A stretch of DNA of 64,000 nucleotides from Alphaproteobacteria bacterium LSUCC0396. Its GTDB lineage: Bacteria > Pseudomonadota > Alphaproteobacteria > Puniceispirillales > Puniceispirillaceae. The DNA lies in NCBI GenBank assembly GCA_041228345.1, contig CP166131.1:806001-870000 (forward strand), read 5' to 3'. Both the position numbers and the translations under genes were made by a program. Position 1 is the stretch's first letter; each line of letters opens with the position of its first letter. This document shows, piece after piece, positions 26,009 to 36,329 of the stretch. The notes under the pieces are model-generated. The model had not been told where the DNA came from, made no database searches, and was given only the letters and a program-made list of their open reading frames with translations.

Positions 26009-28414
26009 TTATCCACGAATCACAGCACCGCAGTTTTTGCTGGCAGCGGCAATCACAGCATCACTGATCGCGTCGATTTCAGCCTCACTCAAAGTCGCCT
26101 TTTGCGGCGTCAATGTGATTGTAACTGCCAATGATTTATGACCTTCGGCAATCGTCCTTCCCTGATAAACATCGAACAGCTGAACATCACTTACCAATGG
26201 TCCCGCTGCCGATTTCACCGCGCGAAGCAGCTGGCTTGCGGCCACATCTTCGGCAAGGATAAAGGCAAAATCCCGACTGACCGGCTGGAATGGCGACATT
26301 TTGAGATAGGTACGCGCCGGCCCTCTTGATTTGGCGACCGGCACGTCTTCCAAGAATAATTCAAACCCCACAAGTGTGCTGCGCAAACCGAAATGTGCGG
26401 CAATTTGTGGGTGCAATTCACCAAATTGTGCAAGCAGGTTACGCCCTTGCAACAACCGGCCAGAACGACCCGGATGGAAATAATCAGGCCCACCTGCCTC
26501 AACCTGAAGGCTGCCGCGCCGCACGCCCAGAACCGCCAATGCCGCCTCGGCATCTGCTTTAGCATCAAATAAATCAACCATCCGGCGACTACCATGCCAT
26601 TCACGTGGTGCCATCGCCCCATGCCGGATTGCCGCCACTGCAATGCGCTGCTGATCTGGCTCATCACCAAGGAAAACCGGACCAATTTCAAACAGTGCAA
26701 CGTCGGCCTCGCCGCGATCCTGATTACGCGCCGCCGCTGACAAAAGGTTGGGCAGCGCAGACGGTCGCATGAATGACAACTCCGCGCTAATCGGGTTGAC
26801 CAGTTTCAGACTGGCATCACCACCGCCAAAAATGACCGCTTCTTTTTCTGCAAGAAACGAAAAGGTAACCGCCTCGGTCAAGCCGCGTTCAGCCAGCGCA
26901 CGACGTAAGCGTAACGGGCGCACCTGTTTGGCATTGACCGCGGGCTGTGCGACCACATGTTCGCGGGGCAGATGCGTCATTGGCAAATGATCAAACCCGA
27001 ATATACGGCTCACCTCTTCGACCAGATCGGCCGCACCGTCGATATCACCGCGCCATGCGGGAGGGCTGACCTGCCATCCACCGGCATCATCACGAACTGT
27101 AAAGCCAAGGCTTTCCAGAATTGCCTGCTGGCGGGAGGGCGGTACTTGCATACCGGTCAACCGCTCAACCTTATCAGCGGCAAGGAAAATCTCACGCCGC
27201 CATTTAGCACCGTCGCCAGCGGTCACGACATGGCTTGCCTGTCCGCCGCAAATCTCGAGAATCATGCGCGCAACATAACCTGATGCCCATTCAGGCGAGG
27301 TTACATCTAGACCGCGCTCAAACCGAAAGCGTGCGTCGGAATGAATATTCAGCTTGCGACCGGTTGTGGCAACCGCAATCTGATCAAAGATTGCAATCTC
27401 TAAAAACATCTTATCGGTGGCATCGCTGACCCCCGAGCGTTCACCGCCCATGATGCCAGCAAGATCATCCGGCCCGTTCGCATCGCCGATGACGAGCATG
27501 TCCTCATTAAGCTCATAGGTCTTTTCATTCAAGGCCGTCATGGTTTGGCCAGATTTGGCCGGGCCGATAATCAACTTACCACCATCAATCTTATCGATGT
27601 CATAGGCGTGTAACGGGCGGCCAAGATCAATCATAATATAGTTGGTGATATCCACCAGGGCGCTAATCGGGCGCTGTCCAATTGCGGTTAGCCGGTTTGC
27701 CATCCATGCGGGGCTGGCACCATTTTTAAGGCCTGTAAAAGCCCGACCTGAAACCAGCGGGCAGAGATGCGCCTGCTCCGGTTTTAAGTTCAGTTCCCAT
27801 GATATCGGGCTATCAAAACTGCCGTCCAGCGGGCTGGTGTCGAGTGCTTTCAGCGTGCCATAACCTGCTGCCGCCAGATCACGCGCAACGCCACGAACGC
27901 CAAGACAATCAGCGCGGTTCGGGGTAATCGCGATTTCAATGATCGGATCATCGAGACCGGCATAGGTGGCAAAAGCCATGCCAACAGGTGCATCAGCAGC
28001 TAGGTCAATAATGCCGTCATGCTCGTCAGAAAGCTTCATTTCGCGTTCAGAACATAACATGCCATTCGACAGCTCACCGCGAATCTCGCCAGTTTTCAGG
28101 GTCAGATCAATTCCCGGAACATACGCCCCAACTGGTGCAAAAACACCCTTCATGCCAGCGCGGGCATTTGGCGCGCCGCAGACAACTTGCACGGGCTCAC
28201 CCGCACCAATATTGACCATGCAAACCCGTAATTTATCTGCATTTGGATGCTGTTCTGCCGAAATCACCTCGGCAATAACGAACGGCGACAATATCTCGGC
28301 ACGGTCGACAAGGGATTCAACTTCCAGCCCAAGCATGGGCAAAACGTCAATAATCTCGGCCAATGGGCGATCTGTCTCGAGATGCGAGAAAAGCCAGTCA
28401 CGGGTGAATTTCAT
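26009..28414 (-). CDS. pheT: Phenylalanyl-tRNA synthetase beta subunit
   Basis: An 801-residue protein of normal length. An N-terminal EMAP-like tRNA-binding domain (about residues 40-150, with AEQHPNADKLRVC) leads to B3/B4 editing and B5 domains. A C-terminal FDX-ACB anticodon-binding domain (about 705-800, SPFQPVSRDFAFI) ends the protein. With PheS it forms the alpha2-beta2 enzyme charging tRNA-Phe. Its ATG shares a base with the pheS stop (TAATG), so translation is coupled. Confidence 0.98.
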   Translation of the reverse strand: MKFTRDWLFSHLETDRPLAEIIDVLPMLGLEVESLVDRAEILSPFVIAEVISAEQHPNADKLRVCMVNIGAGEPVQVVCGAPNARAGMKGVFAPVGAYVPGIDLTLKTGEIRGELSNGMLCSEREMKLSDEHDGIIDLAADAPVGMAFATYAGLDDPIIEIAITPNRADCLGVRGVARDLAAAGYGTLKALDTSPLDGSFDSPISWELNLKPEQAHLCPLVSGRAFTGLKNGASPAWMANRLTAIGQRPISALVDITNYIMIDLGRPLHAYDIDKIDGGKLIIGPAKSGQTMTALNEKTYELNEDMLVIGDANGPDDLAGIMGGERSGVSDATDKMFLEIAIFDQIAVATTGRKLNIHSDARFRFERGLDVTSPEWASGYVARMILEICGGQASHVVTAGDGAKWRREIFLAADKVERLTGMQVPPSRQQAILESLGFTVRDDAGGWQVSPPAWRGDIDGAADLVEEVSRIFGFDHLPMTHLPREHVVAQPAVNAKQVRPLRLRRALAERGLTEAVTFSFLAEKEAVIFGGGDASLKLVNPISAELSFMRPSALPNLLSAAARNQDRGEADVALFEIGPVFLGDEPDQQRIAVAAIRHGAMAPREWHGSRRMVDLFDAKADAEAALAVLGVRRGSLQVEAGGPDYFHPGRSGRLLQGRNLLAQFGELHPQIAAHFGLRSTLVGFELFLEDVPVAKSRGPARTYLKMSPFQPVSRDFAFILAEDVAASQLLRAVKSAAGPLVSDVQLFDVYQGRTIAEGHKSLAVTITLTPQKATLSEAEIDAISDAVIAAASKNCGAVIRG

Positions 28415-29499
28415 TAGACAGCCCCCCCAGCAAGACCGGCATGGATAGACGGCGCATCAAACGGCAGAAATCCGTAATGGCGCATCCAGCGCAAATCGCT
28501 GTCATAGAAAGTGCGCAAATCAGGAATGCCATATTTCAACATGGCAATACGCTCGATCCCCATACCAAAGGCAAAGCCCTGATATTTTTCCGGATCATAA
28601 CCACAATTTGCCAACACCCGCGGGTTGACCATGCCAGACCCCAGAATTTCCAGCCAATCATCACCCGCACCGATTTTCAGCGCGCCATTTTCACGGGTAC
28701 AGCCAATATCAACTTCGGCTGACGGTTCGGTAAAAGGGAAATAGCTTGGCCGGAATCTTACCGGCAAATCATCAACGCCAAAAAAGGCGCGGCAGAAATC
28801 AATCAGACACCCTTTAAGATGCCCCATATGAATACCGTCGCCGATCACCAGACCCTCGCATTGATGAAACATCGGCGAATGGGTTGCGTCATGGTCAGAC
28901 CGGTAAGTACGGCCCGGCACAATGATGCGGATTGGCGGCTCGTTCGCCTCCATCGTGCGGATTTGTACTGGCGATGTGTGGGTGCGCAGCACTTTGCGCT
29001 TACCATCGGCATCAGCTGGCAGATAAAATGTGTCATGCTCCTGACGGGCGGGATGTTCAGGCGGAATATTCAGCGCGGTGAAATTATAGTAATCGGACTC
29101 GATATCGGGGCCTTCGGCGACCTGAAACCCCATCTCGGCAAAGATTGCAATCACTTCTTCGATTGTACGCGACAATGGATGAAGGCGGGCCTCGGTTTCC
29201 GGCCGGCTTGGCAAGCTGACATCAATCCGTTCCGCCGCCAGCCTTGCATTTAATGCGGCCGCGGCCAATGTGGTCTGCTTGGCGTCAATCGCCGCAGCAA
29301 TCATATCCTTGACCTTGTTCAGTGCCTGTCCGGCCTGTTTGCGTGCCTCGGCATCCATGCCGCCAAGGTCGCGCATCATCACTGAAATCCGCCCCTTTTT
29401 GCCAAGCGCATCAATGCGGATCGCCTCCAGCGCATCAAGATTGTCGGCGGCACCAATGGCGTCGATAATTTCTGTGGATACAGCATCAAGGCTTTGCAT
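28414..29499 (-). CDS. pheS: Phenylalanyl-tRNA synthetase alpha subunit
   Basis: A 361-residue class II synthetase catalytic subunit. It has an N-terminal coiled coil (about residues 1-90) and the class II motifs in the region of [19 protein letters not shown] and [14 protein letters not shown]. It activates phenylalanine and pairs with PheT. It follows the rplT gene across a 165-bp leader containing a large hairpin with a U-tract, so expression may be set by attenuation. Confidence 0.98.
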   Translation of the reverse strand: MQSLDAVSTEIIDAIGAADNLDALEAIRIDALGKKGRISVMMRDLGGMDAEARKQAGQALNKVKDMIAAAIDAKQTTLAAAALNARLAAERIDVSLPSRPETEARLHPLSRTIEEVIAIFAEMGFQVAEGPDIESDYYNFTALNIPPEHPARQEHDTFYLPADADGKRKVLRTHTSPVQIRTMEANEPPIRIIVPGRTYRSDHDATHSPMFHQCEGLVIGDGIHMGHLKGCLIDFCRAFFGVDDLPVRFRPSYFPFTEPSAEVDIGCTRENGALKIGAGDDWLEILGSGMVNPRVLANCGYDPEKYQGFAFGMGIERIAMLKYGIPDLRTFYDSDLRWMRHYGFLPFDAPSIHAGLAGGAV

Positions 29500-29547
29500 T
29501 ATGTGTCACCGTTGGTCGTCATGTCGTTTTGAACAGAAATTTAGCTT

Positions 29548-29638
29548 TAAAAAAACGAGCCGCTGTGATCGCAGTCGCCAGATCAATCATGGTCAAAACC
29601 AATCATTTTTTCTGGCACCGGTCAACACAACGGCTCGT
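29548..29638 (-). terminator. Hairpin with U-tract between rplT and pheS (terminator or attenuator)
   Basis: On the minus strand ACGAGCCGTTGTG (from 29638 down) pairs over 13 positions, one a G:U, with CACAGCGGCTCGT. The second arm is followed at once by seven T. The interior contains a further GCCAG/CTGGC stem. The U-tract ends only about 48 bases before the pheS ATG, leaving little room for a new promoter. Either it ends the ribosomal operon or it gates read-through into pheST. Confidence 0.7.
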
Positions 29639-29664
29639 CTGTCGTCTCGATTTTGGGATGATCC

Positions 29665-30018
29665 CTAGCTTGCCGCTTTTGACCGCTCTACCAGGGCCTC
29701 AAATGCGCGTGGCTCGTTCACTGCCAGATCGGCAAGCATCTTGCGATCAATCTCGATTCCAGCTTTGATCAGGCCGCCCATCATCTGTGAATATGTCACA
29801 CCATATAGGCGTGCCGCAGCATTAATCCGCTGAATCCACAAGGCGCGAAACTCCCGCTTGCGCACACGCCGGTCGCGATAGGCATATTGACGTGCCTTGT
29901 CGACGGCTTGGGTCGCGGTTCTGAATGTGTTTTTACGACGTCCGTAATAGCCTTTTGCCGCCTTGATTACCTTGGCGTGCCGGGCGTGAGTCGTGGTACC
30001 TCTTTTAACGCGTGCCAT
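29665..30018 (-). CDS. rplT: 50S ribosomal protein L20
   Basis: 117 residues, the usual length, with the typical start [19 protein letters not shown] and the conserved block [20 protein letters not shown]. It binds 23S rRNA early in assembly. It lies 13 bp after rpmI in the standard infC-rpmI-rplT order. Confidence 0.99.
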   Translation of the reverse strand: MARVKRGTTTHARHAKVIKAAKGYYGRRKNTFRTATQAVDKARQYAYRDRRVRKREFRALWIQRINAAARLYGVTYSQMMGGLIKAGIEIDRKMLADLAVNEPRAFEALVERSKAAS

Positions 30019-30031
30019 GTTCCAGCCTCCG

Positions 30032-30229
30032 TTAAGCGTATGGAAGGAAACGTTTTACAATGCGCGCATCGGCATCACACAAGATCATGGTGCCACGAGC
30101 TTGACGTTTCATTTTCTGGGAACGGCGACGTAGGTTATGGCTGAGGAAGGCAGCTGAGCCGCGAACCTTGCCATTTGCGGTGAGGCGAAACCGTTTTTTC
30201 GCACCGCTTTTGGTCTTCATCTTGGGCAT
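30032..30229 (-). CDS. rpmI: 50S ribosomal protein L35
   Basis: 65 residues with the standard start [20 protein letters not shown] and the basic [17 protein letters not shown] stretch. A 5' AAAGAGG site precedes the ATG. It probably has its own promoter in the 258-bp spacer after infC. Confidence 0.99.
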   Translation of the reverse strand: MPKMKTKSGAKKRFRLTANGKVRGSAAFLSHNLRRRSQKMKRQARGTMILCDADARIVKRFLPYA

Positions 30230-30360
30230 TTTGACCTCTTTCTTCTTAAAAGGAAGCTTGTTCCATCCCCATCAATCGATAGGCATGAAAAAGCGATAAG
30301 CCGGCCGGGCATGCCCCGTTTTTTCAGGCCCGGACGCGACGCAAGACTTTTGATGGCCGG

Positions 30361-30389
30361 TTTATATAGCCAAAGCCCAGTGGAATCAA
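30361..30389 (-). promoter_or_regulatory. Candidate sigma70 promoter for rpmI-rplT
   Basis: On the minus strand TTGATT (from 30389) and TATAAA (from 30366) are 17 bases apart. They lie about 130 bases upstream of rpmI in the infC-rpmI spacer. Consensus match only. Confidence 0.5.
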
Positions 30390-30487
30390 GCCCTGATCCC
30401 ACTGAACGATAAATGTTTGTGACGCAGAAATGCTAGCGTGCGGATGCGATCCAGAAATCGTGATCGTCGATCAAAGTCCGAAAGCGG

Positions 30488-31024
30488 TTATTTTGGTGCC
30501 AGAACCATAATCATCTGGCGACCTTCCATTTTCGGCATGGCCTCGACCTTGGCAAATTCGTCAGTTTCGTTGCGAACTCGTGTCAGAACAACCGCACCAA
30601 GATCTTGGTGTGCCATTTCCCGGCCGCGAAAACGCAAGGTCACTTTGACCTTATCACCACCGCTCAGGAATTTCTGCACGCTGCGCATTTTGACCTGATA
30701 ATCATGCTCGTCAATATTCGGACGAAGCTTGATTTCCTTGACCTCGATGATCTTTTGTTTTTTACGGGCTTCGTTGGCGCGTTTCTGCGCTTCATACTTG
30801 AATTTACCGTAATCAAGTATTTTACAAACTGGCGGGTCAACATTCGGTTGCACCTCAACCAGATCAAGCCCGAAATCTTCGGCTTGACGAATTGCTTCTG
30901 TTGTATCCAGAACGCCAAGCTGGTTACCTTCTGGATCAATGCAGCGTACTTTTGGTGCACGAATGGCGCCATTGACGCGCGGGCCATCCAAAGTGGGCGG
31001 CGTATTACTATGTGGACGTGCTAT
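30488..31024 (-). CDS. infC: Translation initiation factor IF-3, apparent AUA start
   Basis: 178 residues if translation starts at ATA 31024. The next codons read [20 protein letters not shown], extending the conserved [18 protein letters not shown] start. A TAA stop lies directly before the ATA, and TAGGAGAG sits just upstream with normal spacing. The only later usual start is a TTG 11 codons in, with no ribosome-binding site. IF-3 rejects non-standard starts, so a rare start codon allows autoregulation, as AUU does in E. coli. Domains: N-terminal about residues 12-85, C-terminal about 90-175. Confidence 0.95.
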   Translation of the reverse strand: MARPHSNTPPTLDGPRVNGAIRAPKVRCIDPEGNQLGVLDTTEAIRQAEDFGLDLVEVQPNVDPPVCKILDYGKFKYEAQKRANEARKKQKIIEVKEIKLRPNIDEHDYQVKMRSVQKFLSGGDKVKVTLRFRGREMAHQDLGAVVLTRVRNETDEFAKVEAMPKMEGRQMIMVLAPK

Positions 31025-31204
31025 TTAACTCTCCTATAGCGGTGTATATTGCTCAGTTTGATGCAAACCATTCATCGGCAAGCCTGCAACCGTTATTTAA
31101 TTACCAAAAACAGCGGATTGATACCAGTTTTTTCGATTTTCTCAACATTCAATTATCATCACTGGTGTTTTTATCTCTCAAGATAGCCCTTGATGACCAG
31201 ATAC

Positions 31205-33127
31205 CTAGCCAGCCATATCCGGGGCCAGACTTTCGCCTTTCAGCATTGCTAGTGCGTCTGCCATATCAATAACCTGCTGATCAGTCGAGCCAAGACGGCG
31301 AAGCGCAACAGTTTTCGCCTCGGCTTCACGCCCGCCAACCGCCAGAATAAATGGCACTTTCATGACACTATGTTCGCGAACCTTATAGCTGATCTTCTCG
31401 TTCCTCAGATCGGTCTCAACCCGCAGGCCCATCGCCGCTGCTGCATCGGCAACCTCGCGGGCATAATCATTGGCCTGATCGGTAATCGACGCGACGACAA
31501 TCTGCACCGGTGCCAACCATGCCGGCATCCGCCCAGCATATTGTTCGATCAAAATGCCAATCCAGCGTTCCATTGACCCCAGAATCGCACGATGCAGCAT
31601 AACCGGACGATGCCGGTTACCATCTTCGCCGACATATTCGGCATTCAGCCGGTCAGGCAGAACAAAATCGACCTGCAAGGTACCGCATTGCCAGTCGCGC
31701 CCAATGGCGTCGCGCAACACAAATTCCAGTTTCGGGCCATAAAACGCACCTTCTCCCGGGTTCAATATTGTATCCAGCTTGGCCGCCTTGGTGGCATCGG
31801 TCAGCGCCGCCTCGGCGCGGTCCCATGTGGCATCACTGCCGGCACGCACGTCAGGACGATCAGAAAACTTCACCCGTACATCGGTAAAGCCAAAATCAGC
31901 ATAGATGGATTGCAACAGCGAACAGAATTTCACCGACTCAGCAGTGATCTGATCCTCGGTACAGAAAATATGCGCATCATCTTGGGTAAAGGCGCGCACC
32001 CGCATGATGCCATGCAGCGCTCCAGACGGCTCATTACGATGGCAAGATCCAAATTCAGCCATCCGCAATGGCAGGTCACGATAGGATTTAATGCCCTGCC
32101 GGAAAATCTGGACATGACAAGGGCAATTCATCGGCTTTAGCGCCAATGTGCGCTCATCTTCCGATTGCGCGGTAAACATATTCTCACCGAATTTTTCCCA
32201 GTGACCCGACGCCTCCCACAGGCTGCGGTCAACCAGTTGCGGGGTTTTGACTTCGCTATAGCCGGCGGCATCAAGACGGCGCCGGACATAGGCCTCAATT
32301 TCGCGGTAAAGCACCCAGCCCTTGGCGTGCCAGAACACCGACCCAGCCGCCTCTTCTTGCAAATGGAACAGGCCAAGCTGACGCCCCAATTTACGATGAT
32401 CACGTTTTTCAGCCTCTTCCAGCATATGCAGATAGGCCGCCAAATCCTTTTCATTTGCCCATGCGGTGCCATAGATGCGCTGTAGCATCGGCCGCTTGGA
32501 GTCGCCCCGCCAATAGGCACCGGCGACTTTCATCAATTTAAACGCATGACCCAGCTTTCCGGTTGAAGGCAGGTGCGGTCCACGGCAAAGATCAATAAAA
32601 TTGCCTTGCTGATAAAAGGTAACGGTTTCATCCGCAGGAATCGCCTCAACAAGCTCAATTTTGAACGGCTCATGGTTTTTCTTGTAAAAGGCGACCGCCT
32701 CATCGCGGCTCCAGACGTTGCGGATAATCGGCTCATCACGATCAACAATTTCATGCATCCGCGTTTCAATGGCGGCTAGATCATCCTCGCTAAAGGCGGT
32801 TTCGCGGTGGAAGTCATAGTAAAATCCGTTTTCGATTGCGGGGCCGATGGTAACTTGTGTTTCGGGAAACAGTTCCAGCACTGCCTCGGCCATTACATGG
32901 GCGCAATCATGACGCAACAATGCCAGTGCCTGCTCATCCTTTAGCGTGACCAGCGATAGCCGCGCATCGGTCTCGATCGGACGGGTTAGATCCCACTCAG
33001 CATCATCAACCACTGCCAGCAATGCCGCCTTGGCAAGACCCGGCCCAATATCGGCCGCAATCGTTGCAGGTGTTACCGGCGCGGCATATGATCGCTGTGA
33101 TCCATCGGGAAGCGTAATATTTGGCAT
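31205..33127 (-). CDS. thrS: Threonyl-tRNA synthetase
   Basis: 640 residues. A TGS domain (1-65) is followed by the editing domain with its HxxxH zinc motif (HDCAHVMAE) and [14 protein letters not shown]. The class II core has LKPMNCPCH and [11 protein letters not shown], and a C-terminal anticodon-binding domain ends the protein. First gene of the conserved thrS-infC-rpmI-rplT-pheST order. Its upstream region contains an 18-bp tandem repeat. Confidence 0.99.
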   Translation of the reverse strand: MPNITLPDGSQRSYAAPVTPATIAADIGPGLAKAALLAVVDDAEWDLTRPIETDARLSLVTLKDEQALALLRHDCAHVMAEAVLELFPETQVTIGPAIENGFYYDFHRETAFSEDDLAAIETRMHEIVDRDEPIIRNVWSRDEAVAFYKKNHEPFKIELVEAIPADETVTFYQQGNFIDLCRGPHLPSTGKLGHAFKLMKVAGAYWRGDSKRPMLQRIYGTAWANEKDLAAYLHMLEEAEKRDHRKLGRQLGLFHLQEEAAGSVFWHAKGWVLYREIEAYVRRRLDAAGYSEVKTPQLVDRSLWEASGHWEKFGENMFTAQSEDERTLALKPMNCPCHVQIFRQGIKSYRDLPLRMAEFGSCHRNEPSGALHGIMRVRAFTQDDAHIFCTEDQITAESVKFCSLLQSIYADFGFTDVRVKFSDRPDVRAGSDATWDRAEAALTDATKAAKLDTILNPGEGAFYGPKLEFVLRDAIGRDWQCGTLQVDFVLPDRLNAEYVGEDGNRHRPVMLHRAILGSMERWIGILIEQYAGRMPAWLAPVQIVVASITDQANDYAREVADAAAAMGLRVETDLRNEKISYKVREHSVMKVPFILAVGGREAEAKTVALRRLGSTDQQVIDMADALAMLKGESLAPDMAG

Positions 33128-33439
33128 TATTGTTCGAAACCTCTTATTATCAATGCGGCCAGTTTTTGTGAAACCGCGTCACTCTGCGCCCGTGCCGACC
33201 ATAGCCTCACCCTCGCTTAAACTCAAGCACACTAAACGTAAATAGACTGGTAAACGCAAGTACACTGGTGCTTTACCATGTTAAACTTTGGGCATGGTGC
33301 TTTGGGTGTCAGATGTTGGGTGCAAATCATGTGCCGTACCTAGACACAGCATGGCAGCTATTATCCGTGCCGGCACAATCCGCCAAAAAACACGTTCACA
33401 ATTGCCGTGTATTCCCTATGCAGAATTGCCGTGTATTGC
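33128..33439. other. Spacer upstream of thrS
   Basis: No gene. It contains two unrelated groups of degenerate tandem repeats (33218-33268 and 33393-33464) and must hold the thrS promoter, which I could not place with confidence. Confidence 0.6.
33218..33268. repeat. 18-bp degenerate tandem repeat upstream of thrS
   Basis: TAAACGTAAATAGACTGG (33233-33250) is followed by TAAACGCAAGTACACTGG (33251-33268), 15 of 18 bases identical. A 15-base partial copy TAAACTCAAGCACAC precedes them. Confidence 0.75.
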
Positions 33440-33464
33440 CTATGATTTTTTGCCGTGCTTTGCC
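33393..33464. repeat. 24-bp tandem repeat, three copies, running into a gene end
   Basis: Three consecutive 24-bp units at 33393-33416, 33417-33440 and 33441-33464 share the core TTGCCGTG followed four bases later by CC. The last unit lies inside the 3' end of the glycosyltransferase gene and encodes its final residues (AKHGKKS). Confidence 0.75.
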
Positions 33465-34642
33465 GCATTCTGATCCAGCACACGCCGGTAAATTTTCATC
33501 GTTTCCCAACACATTGTTTCAGTGGAGAAATGCGCCTCAATATGCTGGCGCGCGGCGATCGAAAGAGCCTTACGTTTGCGCGGGCTAAGGTCAAGCGCCG
33601 CCTTTATTGCGGCGGCAAGACTATCAACATCTCCCGGGATTGCCAGCCAACCGGTTTCACCATGCTTGATCGACTCGATGGCACCGCCATGTTCGAACGC
33701 CACAACCGGCCGCCCCATTGCCTGCGCCTCGAGGGCGACGCGGCCAAACGGTTCAGGGGTGATCGATGGCATCACAACCACATCCGCAACCATAAGCGCG
33801 GCGGGCATATCATCAACAATCGGCGTCAGGCGGAACCGGCCTTCCAGCCCCAATTGCTGACCATACCGCACCAAGTCGGACACAAAGGCCGGCTTACCGT
33901 CACCAGCACCAACCATCAGACAGATAAAGGGCTGGTCTTTGATTTTCACCAGCGCCTCTAACAATATCCGGTGGCCTTTCCATGCGGTGGCACGGGCTGG
34001 CAACATGATCACCGGCGCATCTTCGGGAATTGCCATGCTATCGACAAAATTAACAATCCGCGTCTGGTTTACCTTTCCGGGATTAAACAGATTTGTATCA
34101 ACGCCGCGATGCACCACTGTCATCCGGTTCTCGATGCCGACATATTGCTGGGTGATTAATTCTTTCACATAATTTGAAATCGCAATCACATGATCGGTTT
34201 TCAGCAATTTCGCATTGTAGAACCGTTTGAGCGCAGATATGGCGACAAAGCGGCCATGGACGGTACTGACCGTGCCGATCCCAAGGGCAGCAGCGGCAGG
34301 CAGCGCAATCCAAGCCGGCGCGCGGGAGCGTACATGGACAAGATCCGCGCCTTCACTGCTAAGAATAGCCTTTAGCCGGCGCCGGATCTGCGGCCAGCGA
34401 AACGGGTTTTTGCTATGCACATCAAGCTGATGGTGGGTAACCCCAAGCCGATCAAGATGGCGCACCATGGGCCCCCCGCACGACACAACAACCGCACGAC
34501 CACCATGTCGTTGAATGGCATCAGCCGTTTCAACCGTGCCGCGTTCAACGCCGCCACGCACCAATGCTGGCAGGATCTGCACAATCGTTGGCGCGCTCCT
34601 GCAACGCTGTTTCAGCAAATTTGATTCTGGTGATAATGTCAT
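33440..34642 (-). CDS. Glycosyltransferase, GT4-like
   Basis: About 400 residues from ATG 34642; a TTG 13 codons upstream is open but would overlap the divergent gene's leader. The N-terminal half has LPALVRGGVERGTVETADAI and the donor-binding half has VMPSITPEPFGRVALEAQAM, the E-x7-E motif of GT-B GT4 retaining enzymes. It transfers a sugar, probably to a lipopolysaccharide-type or other surface glycan. Acceptor unknown. The C-terminal tail comes from a tandem repeat. Confidence 0.85.
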   Translation of the reverse strand: MTLSPESNLLKQRCRSAPTIVQILPALVRGGVERGTVETADAIQRHGGRAVVVSCGGPMVRHLDRLGVTHHQLDVHSKNPFRWPQIRRRLKAILSSEGADLVHVRSRAPAWIALPAAAALGIGTVSTVHGRFVAISALKRFYNAKLLKTDHVIAISNYVKELITQQYVGIENRMTVVHRGVDTNLFNPGKVNQTRIVNFVDSMAIPEDAPVIMLPARATAWKGHRILLEALVKIKDQPFICLMVGAGDGKPAFVSDLVRYGQQLGLEGRFRLTPIVDDMPAALMVADVVVMPSITPEPFGRVALEAQAMGRPVVAFEHGGAIESIKHGETGWLAIPGDVDSLAAAIKAALDLSPRKRKALSIAARQHIEAHFSTETMCWETMKIYRRVLDQNAAKHGKKS

Positions 34643-34747
34643 TGGCTTTCTAAGATGGCTATGATTTGCAAGATTGGTCAAGATTTATTCAGGATAGAAC
34701 CAAATGATAAAAGAACTGGCGATTACCGGATCAAGAAAGATAGGCTT

Positions 34748-35509
34748 ATGGACTCTATTTCGCGGCACACAATAAACCACTCAACCAAGATCGCCTATAA
34801 AAGACTTGTTGGTAAGGCACCGGGCATTATCTTTTTATGTGGTCATGGCTCAGACATGGAAGGCAGCAAGGCGCTATTTCTTGAAAATTGGGCGCAACAA
34901 CAAGGTCGTGCCTTTCTGCGGTTTGACTATAGCGGGCATGGCCGCTCGGATGGCGTGTTTCTGGAAACCAATATTTCCAACTGGACAGCCGATGCAATCG
35001 CAGTTCTCGATGATTTGAGCGAAGGCCCGCAAATCCTTGTCGGATCATCACTCGGCGGCTGGATCATGCTGAATGTCGCGCTGGCCCGGCCAGATCGGGT
35101 TGCTGGCTTGATTGGCATTGCGGCCGCACCAGATTTTACCGAAGATTTAATCTGGCAACCGCTTGACGCCCAATCCCGCGCTGATATGCAAGCCACCGGC
35201 CATATCGCCATGGCCAACCCCTATGCTGATGATCCGGTCATCTACCCCTATCATCTAATCGAAGACGGTCGTCAGCACCTTCGCCTTCGAGGGCCTTTGC
35301 CCATTCACGTGCCAGTGCGTCTTTTGCAGGGCATGAATGATGCCGAAGTGCCATGGCAAACCGCGACACGGCTTGCTGATTGCCTAGAGTCTGACGATGT
35401 CATGCTGCATTTTGACAAGACAGCGACACACCGGTTTTCAGAACCGGCACAATTGCAATTGATTGAGACAACCATCACAGAATTGCTTGATCGGCTGGGG
35501 GCAGATTAA
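34748..35509 (+). CDS. Alpha/beta hydrolase, ABHD10-like
   Basis: About 253 residues from ATG 34748; in-frame ATGs at 34655 and 34661 would add a non-conserved leader. HGSDMEGSKALFLE, FDYSGHGRSDG and the nucleophile elbow LVGSSLGGWIML are present. The acid is probably in LQGMNDAEVPW and the base in HRFSEPAQ. The pattern resembles ABHD10-type acyl thioesterases and esterases. Divergent from the glycosyltransferase. Substrate unknown. Confidence 0.85.
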   Translation: MDSISRHTINHSTKIAYKRLVGKAPGIIFLCGHGSDMEGSKALFLENWAQQQGRAFLRFDYSGHGRSDGVFLETNISNWTADAIAVLDDLSEGPQILVGSSLGGWIMLNVALARPDRVAGLIGIAAAPDFTEDLIWQPLDAQSRADMQATGHIAMANPYADDPVIYPYHLIEDGRQHLRLRGPLPIHVPVRLLQGMNDAEVPWQTATRLADCLESDDVMLHFDKTATHRFSEPAQLQLIETTITELLDRLGAD

Positions 35510-35579
35510 CGCGTCAGCGTTGGTAGGCTAGCGATCAATTAGAAAACCGGCTTGCCCCCTAAATTCAGCCAGCTTGGGT

Positions 35580-36254
35580 TCAAAAATCTAAATCGCTGTA
35601 ATGATCTGGTGGGGTCAGGCCAACAACCTGATCGCCAAGCAGATCGCGGAATGATGGGCGCGACTTGATTTTTGCGTACCAGCTTTTTGCCTCAGGGTGG
35701 CGGCTCCAATCGATATCACCCAAGAAATCCACCACCGACAAATGCGCCGCTGCCGCCAGATCAGCCAGCGACATCTGTTTACCGGTCAGCCAGTTGCCCT
35801 GCTCGGCAAGCCAGTCGATATAACCAAGATGGATTTGCAGGTTACTCATCGCGGCGCGCAAAACGACCGATGATGGCGTGCCCTGCCCTGAAAACCGTTT
35901 CACCACCCGTTCGGACAAAAGCGGCGTTCCCACTTCACGGCTGAATTTATATTCAAACCAATGTACCAACCGGCGAATCTCGGCACGCGCGGGGGCTTCA
36001 CCCCATAACAGATTATGCTGCGTGGTATCTTCGGTTTCTTCGATAAATTCGGCAATCACCATTGCACCGCTTATTGCCAGCCCATCCTCGGTGACCAGTA
36101 CCGGCACATCACCGGCCGGATTTAAACTCAGAAAATCCTCACTACGCTGCCACGGAATTTCGAGCTTTGGCAAAACCAGCAAGCCACGCTCGGCTAGCAA
36201 AAGGCGGATAAAACGTGACGATGCTGATAATTGATAATGATGCAAGACCCGCAT
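35580..36254 (-). CDS. Glutathione S-transferase family protein
   Basis: 224 residues with an N-terminal thioredoxin-like domain (RVLHHYQLSASSRFIRLLL, then NPAGDVPVLV with the conserved cis-proline region). A helical C-terminal domain (about residues 90-215) includes MSLADLAAAAHLSVVDFLG, the N-capping box. It conjugates or reduces with glutathione. Specific role unknown. Starts with ATG at 36254. Confidence 0.87.
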   Translation of the reverse strand: MRVLHHYQLSASSRFIRLLLAERGLLVLPKLEIPWQRSEDFLSLNPAGDVPVLVTEDGLAISGAMVIAEFIEETEDTTQHNLLWGEAPARAEIRRLVHWFEYKFSREVGTPLLSERVVKRFSGQGTPSSVVLRAAMSNLQIHLGYIDWLAEQGNWLTGKQMSLADLAAAAHLSVVDFLGDIDWSRHPEAKSWYAKIKSRPSFRDLLGDQVVGLTPPDHYSDLDF

Positions 36255-36329
36255 AAAACTCTAACCCCTTCGCCGAACACAGCCAGAACGCGCCGCCAAA
36301 ATCATACAGTGTTCCGGCATCATATAAAA

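Noticed and set aside
29593-29628. Short frame ending Trp-Phe-stop in the pheS leader
   Set aside because: Starts with GTG without a ribosome-binding site and contains only one Phe; not enough to call a leader peptide.
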